The notes under the pieces: model-generated
What the model saw: the letters and a program-made list of their open reading frames with translations, nothing else
What the model was told of the DNA's origin: nothing
Database searches by the model: none
Shown: piece after piece, positions 42,405-51,414 of the stretch
Position numbering within the stretch: the stretch's first letter is position 1
Layout of the letters: every line of letters starts with the position of its first letter
Made by a program: the position numbers and the translations under genes
Assembly (NCBI RefSeq): GCF_009735585.1
Contig: NZ_VJVW01000001.1
Coordinates: forward strand, 18,767-82,766
Source: Christiangramia aestuarii
GTDB lineage: Bacteria; Bacteroidota; Bacteroidia; Flavobacteriales; Flavobacteriaceae
Length of the DNA stretch: 64,000 bases
Reading direction: 5' to 3'

Positions 42405-43811
42405 ATGAAAATTGAACAAATCTATACCGGTTGCCTGGCTCAGGGCGCATATTATATCGAAAGTAATGGAGAAGTAGCGATCATCGATCCGCTTCGTGAA
42501 GTCCAGCCTTATATCGACAAGGCCACCGAAGCCGGGGCAAAGATCAAGTATATCTTCGAAACCCATTTTCACGCCGATTTTGTTTCGGGCCACGTGACAC
42601 TTTCTGAAAAGACCGGAGCACCCATAATCTATGGACCAAACGCCAACCCGAATTTTAAAGCTATTATTGCTGAAGATGGGCAGGAATTCAAACTTGGAGA
42701 GCTCACTTTTGTAGCATTGCACACTCCAGGGCATACCATGGAGAGCACTACCTACTTACTGAAAGATAAGGACGGAAAGGATCATGCCCTGTTTACGGGA
42801 GATACATTATTCCTCGGCGATGTGGGACGTCCTGACCTTGCCCAGAAGGCGGCCAGCATGACCCAAGATGAACTTGCAGGCATTCTTTTTGACAGTCTTC
42901 GCAACAAGATCATGCCCCTGGCAGATGACATTACCGTTTACCCGGCACATGGCGCAGGTTCAGCCTGTGGAAAGAACATGATGAAGGAAACCGTGGATAC
43001 ACTGGGTAACCAGAAAAAGATGAACTATGCCCTGAGGGCAGATATGACCAAAGAGGAATTCGTGAAAGAAGTGACCGACGGTCTTCTTCCTCCCCCGGCC
43101 TATTTCCCTATGAACGTTAAGCTGAACAAGGAGGGTTATAAGGATATTGAAGAGGTAATGAAAACCGGGCATAGCGCGCTAGGCCCTGAGGCTTTTGAAA
43201 CAGCCGCGAACGAAACCGGGGCGGTCATGCTGGACATCAGGCACCAGTCTGAGTTTGCCAAAGTTCACATTCCAGGCTCGATCTTTATTGGCCTTGATGG
43301 AAGTTTCGCCCCATGGGTGGGTGATCTTATTAAGGATGTGCAGCAGCCTATCCTGCTCATTGGCAACGAAGTCCGGATAGAAGAAGCGATCACCCGACTT
43401 TCACGAGTAGGTTTTGACAATACGCTTGGATACCTGGAAGGCGGTTTCGAATCCTGGGAGAAAGCCGGGAAAGAAACAGACTCAGTGCGATCCATACCTG
43501 CTTCAGAATTTAAGGAGGAAGCTAAAGATGCTCCTGTATTCGACGTACGTAAACCCGGAGAATGGCAGGCAGAACATGTGAAGGATGCTAAGCATACCTC
43601 TCTTTCTGAGATCAACGAGCATTTAGCAGAGTATCCTGAAGATGAAACTTTCTACGTACACTGCGCAGGTGGTTACCGAAGTATGATCGCGGCCTCGATC
43701 CTGAAGAGCCGTGGAATACACAACCTGGTTGATGTACAGGGCGGATTCAAAGCCATGAAAGAGGCAGGAGTTGAAACCACCGATTATGTATGTCCTTCAA
43801 CCTTGAAATAA
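42405..43811 (+). CDS. MBL-fold hydrolase with two rhodanese domains (persulfide dioxygenase/sulfurtransferase type)
   Basis: A 468-aa cytoplasmic protein. I start at the ATG 42405 (MKIEQIYTGCLAQGAYYIES); the frame is open to a TTG 24 bp upstream. The metallo-beta-lactamase domain (1-240) has H54-x-H56-x-D58 and HTPGHTMEST, as in ETHE1-type persulfide dioxygenases. The first rhodanese-like domain (about 265-355) has ILLIGNEVR where the active cysteine would be, so it is inactive. The second (about 365-465) has the catalytic Cys in YVHCAGGYRSM. It likely handles glutathione or low-molecular-weight persulfides. An adjacent promoter suggests its own transcript. Confidence 0.92.
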   Translation: MKIEQIYTGCLAQGAYYIESNGEVAIIDPLREVQPYIDKATEAGAKIKYIFETHFHADFVSGHVTLSEKTGAPIIYGPNANPNFKAIIAEDGQEFKLGELTFVALHTPGHTMESTTYLLKDKDGKDHALFTGDTLFLGDVGRPDLAQKAASMTQDELAGILFDSLRNKIMPLADDITVYPAHGAGSACGKNMMKETVDTLGNQKKMNYALRADMTKEEFVKEVTDGLLPPPAYFPMNVKLNKEGYKDIEEVMKTGHSALGPEAFETAANETGAVMLDIRHQSEFAKVHIPGSIFIGLDGSFAPWVGDLIKDVQQPILLIGNEVRIEEAITRLSRVGFDNTLGYLEGGFESWEKAGKETDSVRSIPASEFKEEAKDAPVFDVRKPGEWQAEHVKDAKHTSLSEINEHLAEYPEDETFYVHCAGGYRSMIAASILKSRGIHNLVDVQGGFKAMKEAGVETTDYVCPSTLK

Positions 43812-43830
43812 TACAAAACTCAATAGATTC

Positions 43831-43857
43831 AAAGGCGGCAGAAATGTCGCCTTTTTT
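43831..43857. terminator. Rho-independent terminator between convergent genes
   Basis: AAAGGCGGCA (43831-43840) pairs with TGTCGCCTTT (43845 onward) and runs into six T. It serves the MBL-rhodanese gene; its T-tract touches the stop of the methyltransferase gene. Confidence 0.85.
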
Positions 43858-44464
43858 ATTTCCGGAAAACAAGCGTAGTCATCGCCCGGATATCCTGTAC
43901 ATTGGTAGTCTTCACCGGTTCCAGGAGATCAAGCTGATGGATTTCCATCAATTCTGAAATCAGATCGCGGGTGATATAAAAACCAGCTTTTCTATCGTTC
44001 ACAGGATCCTGAACATTGGGCTTTTCTCCATCCAGGCCAATATCTGAAGCTACCCTGATAAGAAGACTTCCTCCTGGCTTCAAAACCCTGATAAGCTCAG
44101 AGAACATTTGTAAAAAATGATCTTTATTTTCAGCAAAATGAAGCACTGCACAGCAGAGAATATGATCAAACTCGTTTTCAGGATATGGTAAGTTCCCAAG
44201 CTCTCCCTTTATAAAATTTGAGGCAGCATCAGGATATAGATTTCGTGCAATTCCTAGTCTTTTTTCATCAAGATCTATCCCGCTTATTTTGAATCCGTTC
44301 TTATAGAACCATTTTAGGTTGCGACCACTTCCGCAGCCGGCATCCAGGATCTTATCATCCTTTTTATACCGGCCTTTCAGGATCTGATCTATCACGTAGA
44401 TATCCACATCCCCAAAAAGATCCAAAGTCTGCTGAAATTCCATTTGTTTTGAATATGATCCCAA
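43856..44464 (-). CDS. Class I SAM-dependent methyltransferase
   Basis: A 202-aa cytoplasmic methyltransferase of the UbiE/Methyltransf_11 type. The SAM motif I is ILDAGCGSGRNLKWFYKNG, followed by motif II acidic residue in ISGIDLDEKRLGI, and FDHILCCAVLHFAENKDHFL and LKPGGSLLIRVA. Substrate unknown. It is a single gene convergent with the MBL-rhodanese gene and divergent from the small rhodanese gene, 76 bp away. Confidence 0.9.
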   Translation of the reverse strand: MGSYSKQMEFQQTLDLFGDVDIYVIDQILKGRYKKDDKILDAGCGSGRNLKWFYKNGFKISGIDLDEKRLGIARNLYPDAASNFIKGELGNLPYPENEFDHILCCAVLHFAENKDHFLQMFSELIRVLKPGGSLLIRVASDIGLDGEKPNVQDPVNDRKAGFYITRDLISELMEIHQLDLLEPVKTTNVQDIRAMTTLVFRK

Positions 44465-44540
44465 GTTAAATTAAATTCGCCACTATCATTCGGTAACCAA
44501 GGTTACTTTCCAACTCTAAATTGATCCATACTTTTATCGC

Positions 44541-44903
44541 ATGAAACAAATTATTCTCCTAATGTCTCTATTAAGCACAATATTTGGTACGAGTTCTCAG
44601 CAGGATGATAACATTCAATTGCTGTCTGCTGAAGAATTCAAAACCGCCATAAACTCAAATAAAGTTCAGTTGATTGATGTTCGCACTCCACGGGAATTTA
44701 AACAGGGTGCGATGCAAAATGCTGTAAACCTGGATTTCTTCAACCAGCAGCAATTCAGGGCTGGTCTGGAAAAACTGGACAAATGTGAACCGGTTTACGT
44801 TTATTGCCACTCAGGAGGGCGAAGCAGAAATGCCGCCAGTATGATGAAAAAAATGGGTTTTGAGAAGACCTATGACCTGAAAGGTGGATTTTCAAATTAT
44901 TAA
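44541..44903 (+). CDS. Small exported rhodanese-like sulfurtransferase
   Basis: A 120-aa single-domain rhodanese with a signal peptide (MKQIILLMSLLSTIFGTSS). LIDVRTPREFKQGAMQNAVN and the active-site loop with Cys in VYVYCHSGGRSRNAAS mark a catalytically competent periplasmic enzyme that transfers sulfane sulfur, perhaps to a thioredoxin-like acceptor such as those encoded nearby. It is monocistronic. Confidence 0.9.
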   Translation: MKQIILLMSLLSTIFGTSSQQDDNIQLLSAEEFKTAINSNKVQLIDVRTPREFKQGAMQNAVNLDFFNQQQFRAGLEKLDKCEPVYVYCHSGGRSRNAASMMKKMGFEKTYDLKGGFSNY

Positions 44904-44969
44904 AAATAGATCAAAGCCTATTATTTGCTGAAAAGACCAACTCATAAATCTCGAGCCTAATGTTAAGGC

Positions 44970-46358
44970 TTAGAAGGTTGCTGTCAGCTTTTTCAGCTCT
45001 GCCCGGCTTTTTAGGAATTTAATTGTGATCTCGATCTCTTTCATCCTTGCCGAAATGAATGAATTTTCACGGTTATTTACCAGGAAAAGAGAACTATCCC
45101 CCAGTTCGAACTTTCGCTGTTCTGCCTGTACTAAAAGCCCATAGTCACTGGCCAGTTTTCGAATCTTTTCCCGCTGGTCACGGTAGGAGATTATTTCGGT
45201 TTCCAGGATTTGCAATTTATTTGAGATTTCCTGTATCGAGTTCATAAGTTCATATCGCGAATTCTCAAGCGCTAGCTTAGCGATCTGCAGTTCTCCACGC
45301 TCTTTTCTCATAAAAAGCGGCAGGCTGAATTTGATACCGAACTTATAATCATCCCTATTCAATTGCTGCCATTCCTCGGGTTGTTCCGTCAGGAAATTAT
45401 AAGTAAGATCCAAATCTGGCAAGAGCCTGTTAGCCTTGAGCCTTTTCTCAACTTCCAGCATATCGAGGTCATACCTCAAAAACCTCAGTTTCGGATTATC
45501 GGTCACATTTTCGGTAGCAGCAAGCTCATCTTCCAGCCATAGCTCGTTCACCTGTTCAAGCAAATTCTCTACAGGAATCACCTGTCCGGTTAACTCCAGG
45601 GGAACATTATTCTCTGTCCAGAGAAAATTGGCAAGTTTAAGACTGGCCTTCCGGTAGTCAAGTTCAGCCAGCTGCAATTGCACCTGACGATTCTCATAGG
45701 CAATATTGGCCTCAAGAGTATCTACCGCAGGTTTATCCCCCGCTGCAAATTGCTTCTTAACCGATATCAACCGAAATTCAGCATTGTTTACAAAGCTGTT
45801 ATAAAGGGCATACTCCTGGAAAGCAGTATACCATTCGAAATAGGTTAAGGCAGCCTGGTAAAGAACCTCTGCGGTCATGATATCCCTTTTCACGACTGAC
45901 TGATCCCGATATATTTTGGCCTGTTTTAAGGCAGACATCCGCTCGCTAAGGAATAACCCGTTTGTGATATCCAGAGAAATTCCGGCAGAATAAAGTCCGT
46001 CCTCCGGCACGGTATTCTGCGGATTCAGGTAAGTTCCGGAATTCGATTCATATTTTGCGTTCAGCTCCAGCCCGTAATAGGTAGGTATCTTAAAGGCCGC
46101 ATTGAACAGGTTATAATATTCGGTAGACTTATATTCCTTTTCAGAAAGGTCTGCCTCGACCTTGGGATCAAAATTTCCACGGGCTTTCATTAGCTTGAAA
46201 TCACCCTCTTCGGTCACCAGCCCAGCCTGTTTTACTAGCGGATGGTACTTCTTGACAATTGCCATGTACTCGTTAAAATCCAGGCGTAAACTATCCTGAG
46301 CTAAAACGAAAACCGGCTGAAGACAAAACAGTAATATGAATAATTCTATTCTTCTCAT
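44970..46358 (-). CDS. TolC-family outer-membrane efflux protein
   Basis: I start at 46358 (MRRIELFILLFCLQPVFVLA), which gives a signal peptide and a 4-bp overlap with the preceding HlyD-type gene; the frame runs further to 46508 but that adds 50 non-signal residues. The 462-aa protein is made of long alpha-helical coiled-coil segments (QVQLQLAELDYRKASLKLAN) with two internal repeats, the outer-membrane channel fold of TolC. It is the last gene of the TetR/ABC/HlyD/TolC operon. Confidence 0.9.
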   Translation of the reverse strand: MRRIELFILLFCLQPVFVLAQDSLRLDFNEYMAIVKKYHPLVKQAGLVTEEGDFKLMKARGNFDPKVEADLSEKEYKSTEYYNLFNAAFKIPTYYGLELNAKYESNSGTYLNPQNTVPEDGLYSAGISLDITNGLFLSERMSALKQAKIYRDQSVVKRDIMTAEVLYQAALTYFEWYTAFQEYALYNSFVNNAEFRLISVKKQFAAGDKPAVDTLEANIAYENRQVQLQLAELDYRKASLKLANFLWTENNVPLELTGQVIPVENLLEQVNELWLEDELAATENVTDNPKLRFLRYDLDMLEVEKRLKANRLLPDLDLTYNFLTEQPEEWQQLNRDDYKFGIKFSLPLFMRKERGELQIAKLALENSRYELMNSIQEISNKLQILETEIISYRDQREKIRKLASDYGLLVQAEQRKFELGDSSLFLVNNRENSFISARMKEIEITIKFLKSRAELKKLTATF

Positions 46359-47707
46359 TTCTTCTCTGCCATATTTCCTGATTCTTCGGGAGTATAATAA
46401 TTTGGTGGGAAGCCATTTAGCTGTCGCCAGAGTTCGTACCAGATTGGAACATCTTCCAGCAAGGCTAATGTGGAAGCACCAGAACCGATCTTGATCTCGG
46501 TAGGCCATTCATGGTCTTCCTCGTCTGGAGCCAGCAATACACGGTATTTTCCGTTAGGGCTTATAAAATTCTCTATAGCCACGATCCTAGCACCAAAAGT
46601 ACCGTAAGAACTGTTTGGCCATCCGCTAAAAACGATCGCAGGCCAGCCATCAAATTGTACCCTTACACTTTCTCCCACATGCAAAAGCGGCATATCGATC
46701 GGGTCTACATAAGTTTCTACGGCAAGTTCATAATTCGCCGGCATGATGCTCACCAGGGGTTCGCCCTCTTTAAAGCTCTCTCCTATCCCGGCCTTTATGG
46801 CCTTGTTTATATATCCAGATTGAGGGGCACGTATAAAATACATGTCCCGCCGGGTTTCATAATTAGAATAAGAGGTTTCCAGCTTACTGATATCTGCCTG
46901 GTTTTGAAACATGGAACTCTCTGCGGTAGACCTTTCACTCTGGGTTTTGGAGATCTTTTCAGCATACTCTGCCTGTATCCTGTTCAGCTCTATCTCGGCA
47001 TTGATGATCTCGTTTTCAGAAGCCAGCAGCTTGTTCTCCTGAGCTACTTTCTTGGCCTGGGCTTCCTGTAGTTTCAAGCGAGCATTTTCCAGATCCTGCG
47101 TAGACTTCAGGCCTTCCTCGTTCAGGGTTTGTGCCCGGTTAAACTGAGACCTGGCGATCTCCAGATTGGTCTCTGCAGCCTGCAGATCTATACTGTCACT
47201 GCGGTATTTTAACCTGCTCTGTTTCAACTTGTTCTTAGCCTGGTCTATTTTCAGCTCTTTTTCCTGCTGCAGGGCGCCTACCTGATTGGTAAGAAACCTT
47301 ATTTTTTCTTCGTAAGACTTCTGTGAACTTTCCTTGACCCTTATCTGGTCACCCGTCCTATCTACCAGCTTAGGATCAAAATATTCGCTTTTGATCTCCG
47401 AAATATGTAGTAAAGTATCTCCCTTTTCCACGAAATCACCCTCCCGAATGTACCATTTCTCTATCCTTCCGGGGATTGGAGATTGTATGGTTTGCGGGCG
47501 CTGGTCTGGAGTCAAGGTCGTAACATAACCTTTCCCGGCCACGGTCTGGGTCCATGGAAGAAAAAGCACGATCACCAGGATAACAGCGAAAACAATTAAA
47601 AAACGGTTGAAATATTTCTGGTTTCTTTCCGCAAAAACTTTCTTGCCCGATTCATATTGCCTCAGGTCTACCTTCTCGTGCAGGCTATTTCTAGTTATAT
47701 TCAGCAT
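46355..47707 (-). CDS. HlyD-family membrane-fusion (adaptor) protein
   Basis: A 450-aa adaptor linking the inner-membrane ABC protein to TolC. It has a cytoplasmic N-terminus and one membrane segment (FLIVFAVILVIVLFLPWTQT, about residues 36-55). A lipoyl-type beta domain (QTIQSPIPGRIEKWYIREGD), a long coiled coil (about 120-270), the returning half-lipoyl sequence (FIRAPQSGYINKAIKAGIGE) and a beta-barrel domain follow. It starts 3 bp after the ABC gene stop and overlaps the TolC gene by 4 bp, consistent with a stoichiometric complex. Confidence 0.92.
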   Translation of the reverse strand: MLNITRNSLHEKVDLRQYESGKKVFAERNQKYFNRFLIVFAVILVIVLFLPWTQTVAGKGYVTTLTPDQRPQTIQSPIPGRIEKWYIREGDFVEKGDTLLHISEIKSEYFDPKLVDRTGDQIRVKESSQKSYEEKIRFLTNQVGALQQEKELKIDQAKNKLKQSRLKYRSDSIDLQAAETNLEIARSQFNRAQTLNEEGLKSTQDLENARLKLQEAQAKKVAQENKLLASENEIINAEIELNRIQAEYAEKISKTQSERSTAESSMFQNQADISKLETSYSNYETRRDMYFIRAPQSGYINKAIKAGIGESFKEGEPLVSIMPANYELAVETYVDPIDMPLLHVGESVRVQFDGWPAIVFSGWPNSSYGTFGARIVAIENFISPNGKYRVLLAPDEEDHEWPTEIKIGSGASTLALLEDVPIWYELWRQLNGFPPNYYTPEESGNMAEKK

Positions 47708-47710
47708 TTC

Positions 47711-49372
47711 CTAGTCTTTAGATTTGATCTTGCCCTTCTCAATTCTCAAAAGGCGGTTACAGTATTTTTCCCATTTTGGATCCTTGCTGGCCACTACGAT
47801 AGTCCAACTATTCTCTTCACTGAAAAGAAATTCCAGGATCCTGCTTTCTTCATCATCATCCAGTTGATCTAATGGATCGTTCAGGATGAGTATAGATGGT
47901 TTCTTAACGATCCCACGAGCAAGAATGATCTTCTTGGAGACTGAATAAGGCATTTGAATCCCCTCCGGATAGATCATGGTATTCAAACCTTTAGGCTGTT
48001 TTTTCACAAAATCTATAAGTCCGGTCTTTTCTAAAGCCCATTGTATATCCTGTTTTGGGATCTGCTCATCTCCCAAAGTAATATTCTCAAGGATGCTACC
48101 TTCAAAGGGAGACTCTTCGCTTATAGACTGACCGATCATGGAGCGATAGTGACTCAGTTTAATGGTCTCTATGGAAATATCATTGATAAAGATTTCGCCC
48201 ACACTAGGCTGAATAAGACCAGCGATCAGCTTTAAGAGAGTAGATTTCCCGGCACCATTCTCTCCTTTTAATAGGATCTTATCTCCGGGGTTTATACGGA
48301 GTTCAAGGCTCTTGATGATTTTCTTTCCATCAAAACCATGGTATTGCACCCCGTTAAGTTCGATAGTAAGGGGTTCACCCATTTCAAAGGGCTCTTCTCC
48401 AGTTTGATCTTCCAGTTCCTTATCTACTACCTGCCCCATTTTTTCCAAAGAAGTCAGAATATCGTAAAACGATTCTACTCCCAGGATGATTTTCTCAACC
48501 GAACCGATGATCAAAAGAATGATGATCTCTGCCGCAACGAATTGCCCGATGTTCATTTGTTGATTTAGAACAAGTATTCCACCAATGGCCAGAAGTCCTG
48601 CTGTTACAAGTACTTTAAATATGATAAGTTGCACGAATTGTATGCGTAGAACCTGGAAATGAGATTCCCTCGCATCAAGATAATCGCTAAGCATGCGATC
48701 GTTTTTATTAATGGCCAGGTTTGTACGGCCTGAAATTTTAAAACTAATGAGGGTACGCGCTACTTCTTGTATCCAGTGTGCTATCCGGTATTTGTATTTC
48801 GATTCTTCCATACTGGCGTCAAGTCCTTTTTTCCCGGTGATCTTAAAACCTATGTACATGATCACTACTAACAGGATACCATAGATTATAAAAAATGGAT
48901 GGTATAATGATAGCAGGATAAGACCAAAAAACACCTGTACCAGGGCTGCCGGAAAATCAATGATCACTTTGGAAAGGCCTTTCTGTATGATAAGCACATC
49001 AAAAAACCTGTTGGCCAGTTCTGGCGGATAAAAGTTCTTTAGTTCACGTGTCCTGATCTTAGGAAACCGGTAGGTAAATTCGAAGGAAGCTCGGGTAAAT
49101 ATCTTTTGCTGTACATTTTCAAGAATCCTTATCTGCATTAACTGTAAGATCCCCACGAAGCCAACACCCAGGGTAACCACGATCACCAGCACGAACCAGC
49201 TCGTAGATATCCTGGCACCCTGCATAAGGTTTACGATCGCCTGGATACCAAGTGGTACCGAAAGGCTTACCAATCCCGCAAAAATGGCATAATAGAATAT
49301 CTGGAGGAAATCCTTTCGCTCAAGTTTCAGGAGGCCTACAAATCTTTGGAAAGGAGATAATTTATCTTTCAT
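47711..49372 (-). CDS. ABC exporter-like protein with degenerate ATPase motifs
   Basis: A 553-aa protein with an N-terminal six-helix membrane domain (about residues 25-305) and a C-terminal nucleotide-binding domain, arranged as in type I secretion/multidrug ABC exporters. Walker A is intact (GENGAGKST, 370-378) and Q415 is in place. The signature reads YSVSK (476-480) where LSGGQ is expected, Walker B ends ILILND (494-499), so the Asp-Glu pair is Asn-Asp, and the H-loop position is S529. No peptidase C39 domain is present. It overlaps the TetR gene by 11 bp. It may bind ATP but hydrolyse slowly or act with a partner. Confidence 0.88.
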   Translation of the reverse strand: MKDKLSPFQRFVGLLKLERKDFLQIFYYAIFAGLVSLSVPLGIQAIVNLMQGARISTSWFVLVIVVTLGVGFVGILQLMQIRILENVQQKIFTRASFEFTYRFPKIRTRELKNFYPPELANRFFDVLIIQKGLSKVIIDFPAALVQVFFGLILLSLYHPFFIIYGILLVVIMYIGFKITGKKGLDASMEESKYKYRIAHWIQEVARTLISFKISGRTNLAINKNDRMLSDYLDARESHFQVLRIQFVQLIIFKVLVTAGLLAIGGILVLNQQMNIGQFVAAEIIILLIIGSVEKIILGVESFYDILTSLEKMGQVVDKELEDQTGEEPFEMGEPLTIELNGVQYHGFDGKKIIKSLELRINPGDKILLKGENGAGKSTLLKLIAGLIQPSVGEIFINDISIETIKLSHYRSMIGQSISEESPFEGSILENITLGDEQIPKQDIQWALEKTGLIDFVKKQPKGLNTMIYPEGIQMPYSVSKKIILARGIVKKPSILILNDPLDQLDDDEESRILEFLFSEENSWTIVVASKDPKWEKYCNRLLRIEKGKIKSKD

Positions 49373-50048
49373 TTGTCTTTTTTAATAAGTTAGAAACCAT
49401 ATTTTCGAAATATCCGGCCGGAGAGTTTTCGGCTCTTTGGTCTGTAATAGACGAAAAATGCTGGTTTATAAAATGCTGGTGGATGGAACCATCAATAATG
49501 GTCGTGGCCAGGCTGAAAGGATATTCATAACCTGGATCTACTGCGCTTATCATCTCACTAATACGGGAAACCAGCCTTTTATAGATAACAAAATGGCCGT
49601 GCTTGTTCTCTTCGTCTACCTTTTTGGTTAGATAAGATTTTGAAGATTCATTGATAATGATATTGTTCAGGGCCACCTCGTTGATATGTTTAAATCTCAT
49701 ATCTTCGACTACCGGATGAGCCATGACCTCAATGCCTTTCAGCAGTTTTTTGAATGGGTCGTTTATTCCGAGGGTCATCATGGTTAGCTGAAGTTCCTTC
49801 CAGCCCCAGAACCAGTTGGTAATGTAAAGCAAGTATTTATGCTTATTCTCAAAATACCTGTAAATTGAGCTTTCGTTTGAGTTTATCTCTGCTCCTAATT
49901 TTTTAAAGGTAAACTTTTCGAAGCCTACCTTATCGATAAGCAGGATCCCCTGCCCGATAATATTTTTCCCTAAGGGAGTAGACTCCGGATCCTTGAGGTA
50001 CAACTCGGTATTCACGGAAATCTTTACATTCTTAAAAACCTGGTCCAC
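49362..50048 (-). CDS. TetR/AcrR family regulator of the export operon
   Basis: A 228-aa TetR regulator with an N-terminal HTH (LIDKVGFEKFTFKKLGAEIN, then SNESSIYRYFENKHKYLLY) at about residues 33-80. The C-terminal ligand domain is diverged. The last 11 bp overlap the ABC gene, so it is the first gene of the exporter operon and very likely its repressor. A palindromic site lies 26 bp upstream of its start codon. Confidence 0.9.
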   Translation of the reverse strand: MDQVFKNVKISVNTELYLKDPESTPLGKNIIGQGILLIDKVGFEKFTFKKLGAEINSNESSIYRYFENKHKYLLYITNWFWGWKELQLTMMTLGINDPFKKLLKGIEVMAHPVVEDMRFKHINEVALNNIIINESSKSYLTKKVDEENKHGHFVIYKRLVSRISEMISAVDPGYEYPFSLATTIIDGSIHQHFINQHFSSITDQRAENSPAGYFENMVSNLLKKTNER

Positions 50049-50050
50049 AG

Positions 50051-50086
50051 TAATAGTATTTCCAACAAAACTAATAGTATTACTAT
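50051..50086. promoter_or_regulatory. Candidate TetR operator
   Basis: TAATAGTATT (50051-50060) recurs at 50072-50081, and the latter is part of the near-perfect palindrome ATAGTATTACTAT (50074-50086). The site is directly upstream of the tetR start codon (50048), where an autorepressor would bind. Confidence 0.55.
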
Positions 50087-50313
50087 CACTATTTCAAATT
50101 TTAGCAGTTAATTAACTCTTGTAAAAGTATTTTAAAGCCTCTTAGCTCTGTATATCAAACATTTAAAAAATATTTGACCCGTCTAAAACTTCAAAATCCT
50201 CAACAAGAAGACTTTTCTTTTTTTTAGTTAAACCTGAATTAATCAGGAGCATTCATCCAGCTTAATTGACTATTTTTAAGACACTTACATCATATCATTC
50301 AAACTTGTACATT

Positions 50314-50721
50314 ATGAAATATCTAATCATTTTAATATTCTTAACCGGCTTTTCAGGAATTGCCCAGAACGATAACTGGAAAAAACTGGCTGAAAAGAAT
50401 GTGGCTTTTAAGGGAGAAACAGACAAGGTGACCCTTACCGGAAACGAACGAACCGTAGATAAGATCAAAATCAAATGTGTCCAGGGTACCGTTCAATTAA
50501 AAAAAATAAAGATCGTCATGGAAGGCGGGAAGGAAAAAGAATATGACGCTCGCGGCGTGGGTATACTTACCAAAGGCATGTCTTCTACTGCATTTGCAGT
50601 TCCAGACAAGGATGACAAGGTGAAGCGCATCGAACTTGATTATGATTCCAAGGGCAACGTGGTACTTACAAAAAGGGCGAAGGTGGAAATCCTGGGTAAG
50701 AAAGACCGGGATGAAGATTAA
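50314..50721 (+). CDS. Small exported protein, possibly DUF2541-like
   Basis: I start at 50314 (MKYLIILIFLTGFSGIA, cleavage before QNDNWK), giving 135 aa; the upstream in-frame residues lack signal character. The mature part reads like a compact beta protein: WKKLAEKNVAFKGETDKVTL, VDKIKIKCVQGTVQLKKIKI, and a C-terminal DKVKRIELDYDSKGNVVLTK. This resembles DUF2541 secreted proteins, whose role is unknown. It is not in an obvious operon. Confidence 0.65.
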   Translation: MKYLIILIFLTGFSGIAQNDNWKKLAEKNVAFKGETDKVTLTGNERTVDKIKIKCVQGTVQLKKIKIVMEGGKEKEYDARGVGILTKGMSSTAFAVPDKDDKVKRIELDYDSKGNVVLTKRAKVEILGKKDRDED

Positions 50722-50838
50722 TTAATGAAGAAAAAAACCTGGTAAATTTAAGAAATTCCGAAATTTTCAGGAAAATCACAAGGCTCATTGAATCTGGTCC
50801 AATTACTGTAAATTACCATAATATCTAAATCATACCGA

Positions 50839-51315
50839 ATGAAAAGTTTATTCATCATTGGCCTTCTCCTTGCCGGGCTCATTTCTTTTTCCTGTAAGGA
50901 AAACGGGGAATCAAAACCTAAAGAAGAACAAAAGCTTATGACCTCATCACAAAAAGCAAAGCTTATTAATGGTCGCTGGGAAGTGAATTATTTAGCGGCC
51001 ATGCCTAAACCAATGGATTCCCTTTTTCCCAGAATTAAGCCAAGCCTGATCATTGATGCAGATAAGGGGCAGATCTCCGGAACTACTGGTTGTAATAATT
51101 TTAGTGGAAAGGTGAGCATTGAAGGCAAGGAGTTTATCCTGGACGAGGCCATCGCTCTCACCAAAAAAATGTGTCCTGATATGACCGGGGAAGAATCCTT
51201 TATGAAAACCTTGCAAAGGGTAAATACCTATTCGGTTACAGACCGTGGGCAAACCCTGAATTTAATTACCGGCGATATGGCAGTGATGCGTTTGCAGAGG
51301 GTGCAGGAAGATTAG
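50839..51315 (+). CDS. META-domain lipoprotein (HslJ-like)
   Basis: A 158-aa lipoprotein (signal MKSLFIIGLLLAGLISFSC, lipobox ISFSC). Residues 40-155 form a META domain: INGRWEVNYLAAM, TGCNNFSGKVSIEGKEF, LTKKMCPDMTGEESFMKTL and a terminal L-x2-Leu strand. HslJ-type proteins are outer-membrane or periplasmic, linked to heat-shock and drug tolerance in E. coli. It is near other lipoprotein genes but 99 bp separates it from the next. Confidence 0.85.
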   Translation: MKSLFIIGLLLAGLISFSCKENGESKPKEEQKLMTSSQKAKLINGRWEVNYLAAMPKPMDSLFPRIKPSLIIDADKGQISGTTGCNNFSGKVSIEGKEFILDEAIALTKKMCPDMTGEESFMKTLQRVNTYSVTDRGQTLNLITGDMAVMRLQRVQED

Positions 51316-51414
51316 AAAGCCATTCATTTTTATCTTTTTCAGCCTGAGTGAATTCATAAAAATAGTTAAGTAGAAAAGTTTAATTTTATATCTACTTAAT
51401 TAAAAACCAACAAT

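Noticed and set aside
46511..47071. 186-codon plus-strand frame
   Set aside because: Antisense to the HlyD-type adaptor gene; no domain, no start signal.
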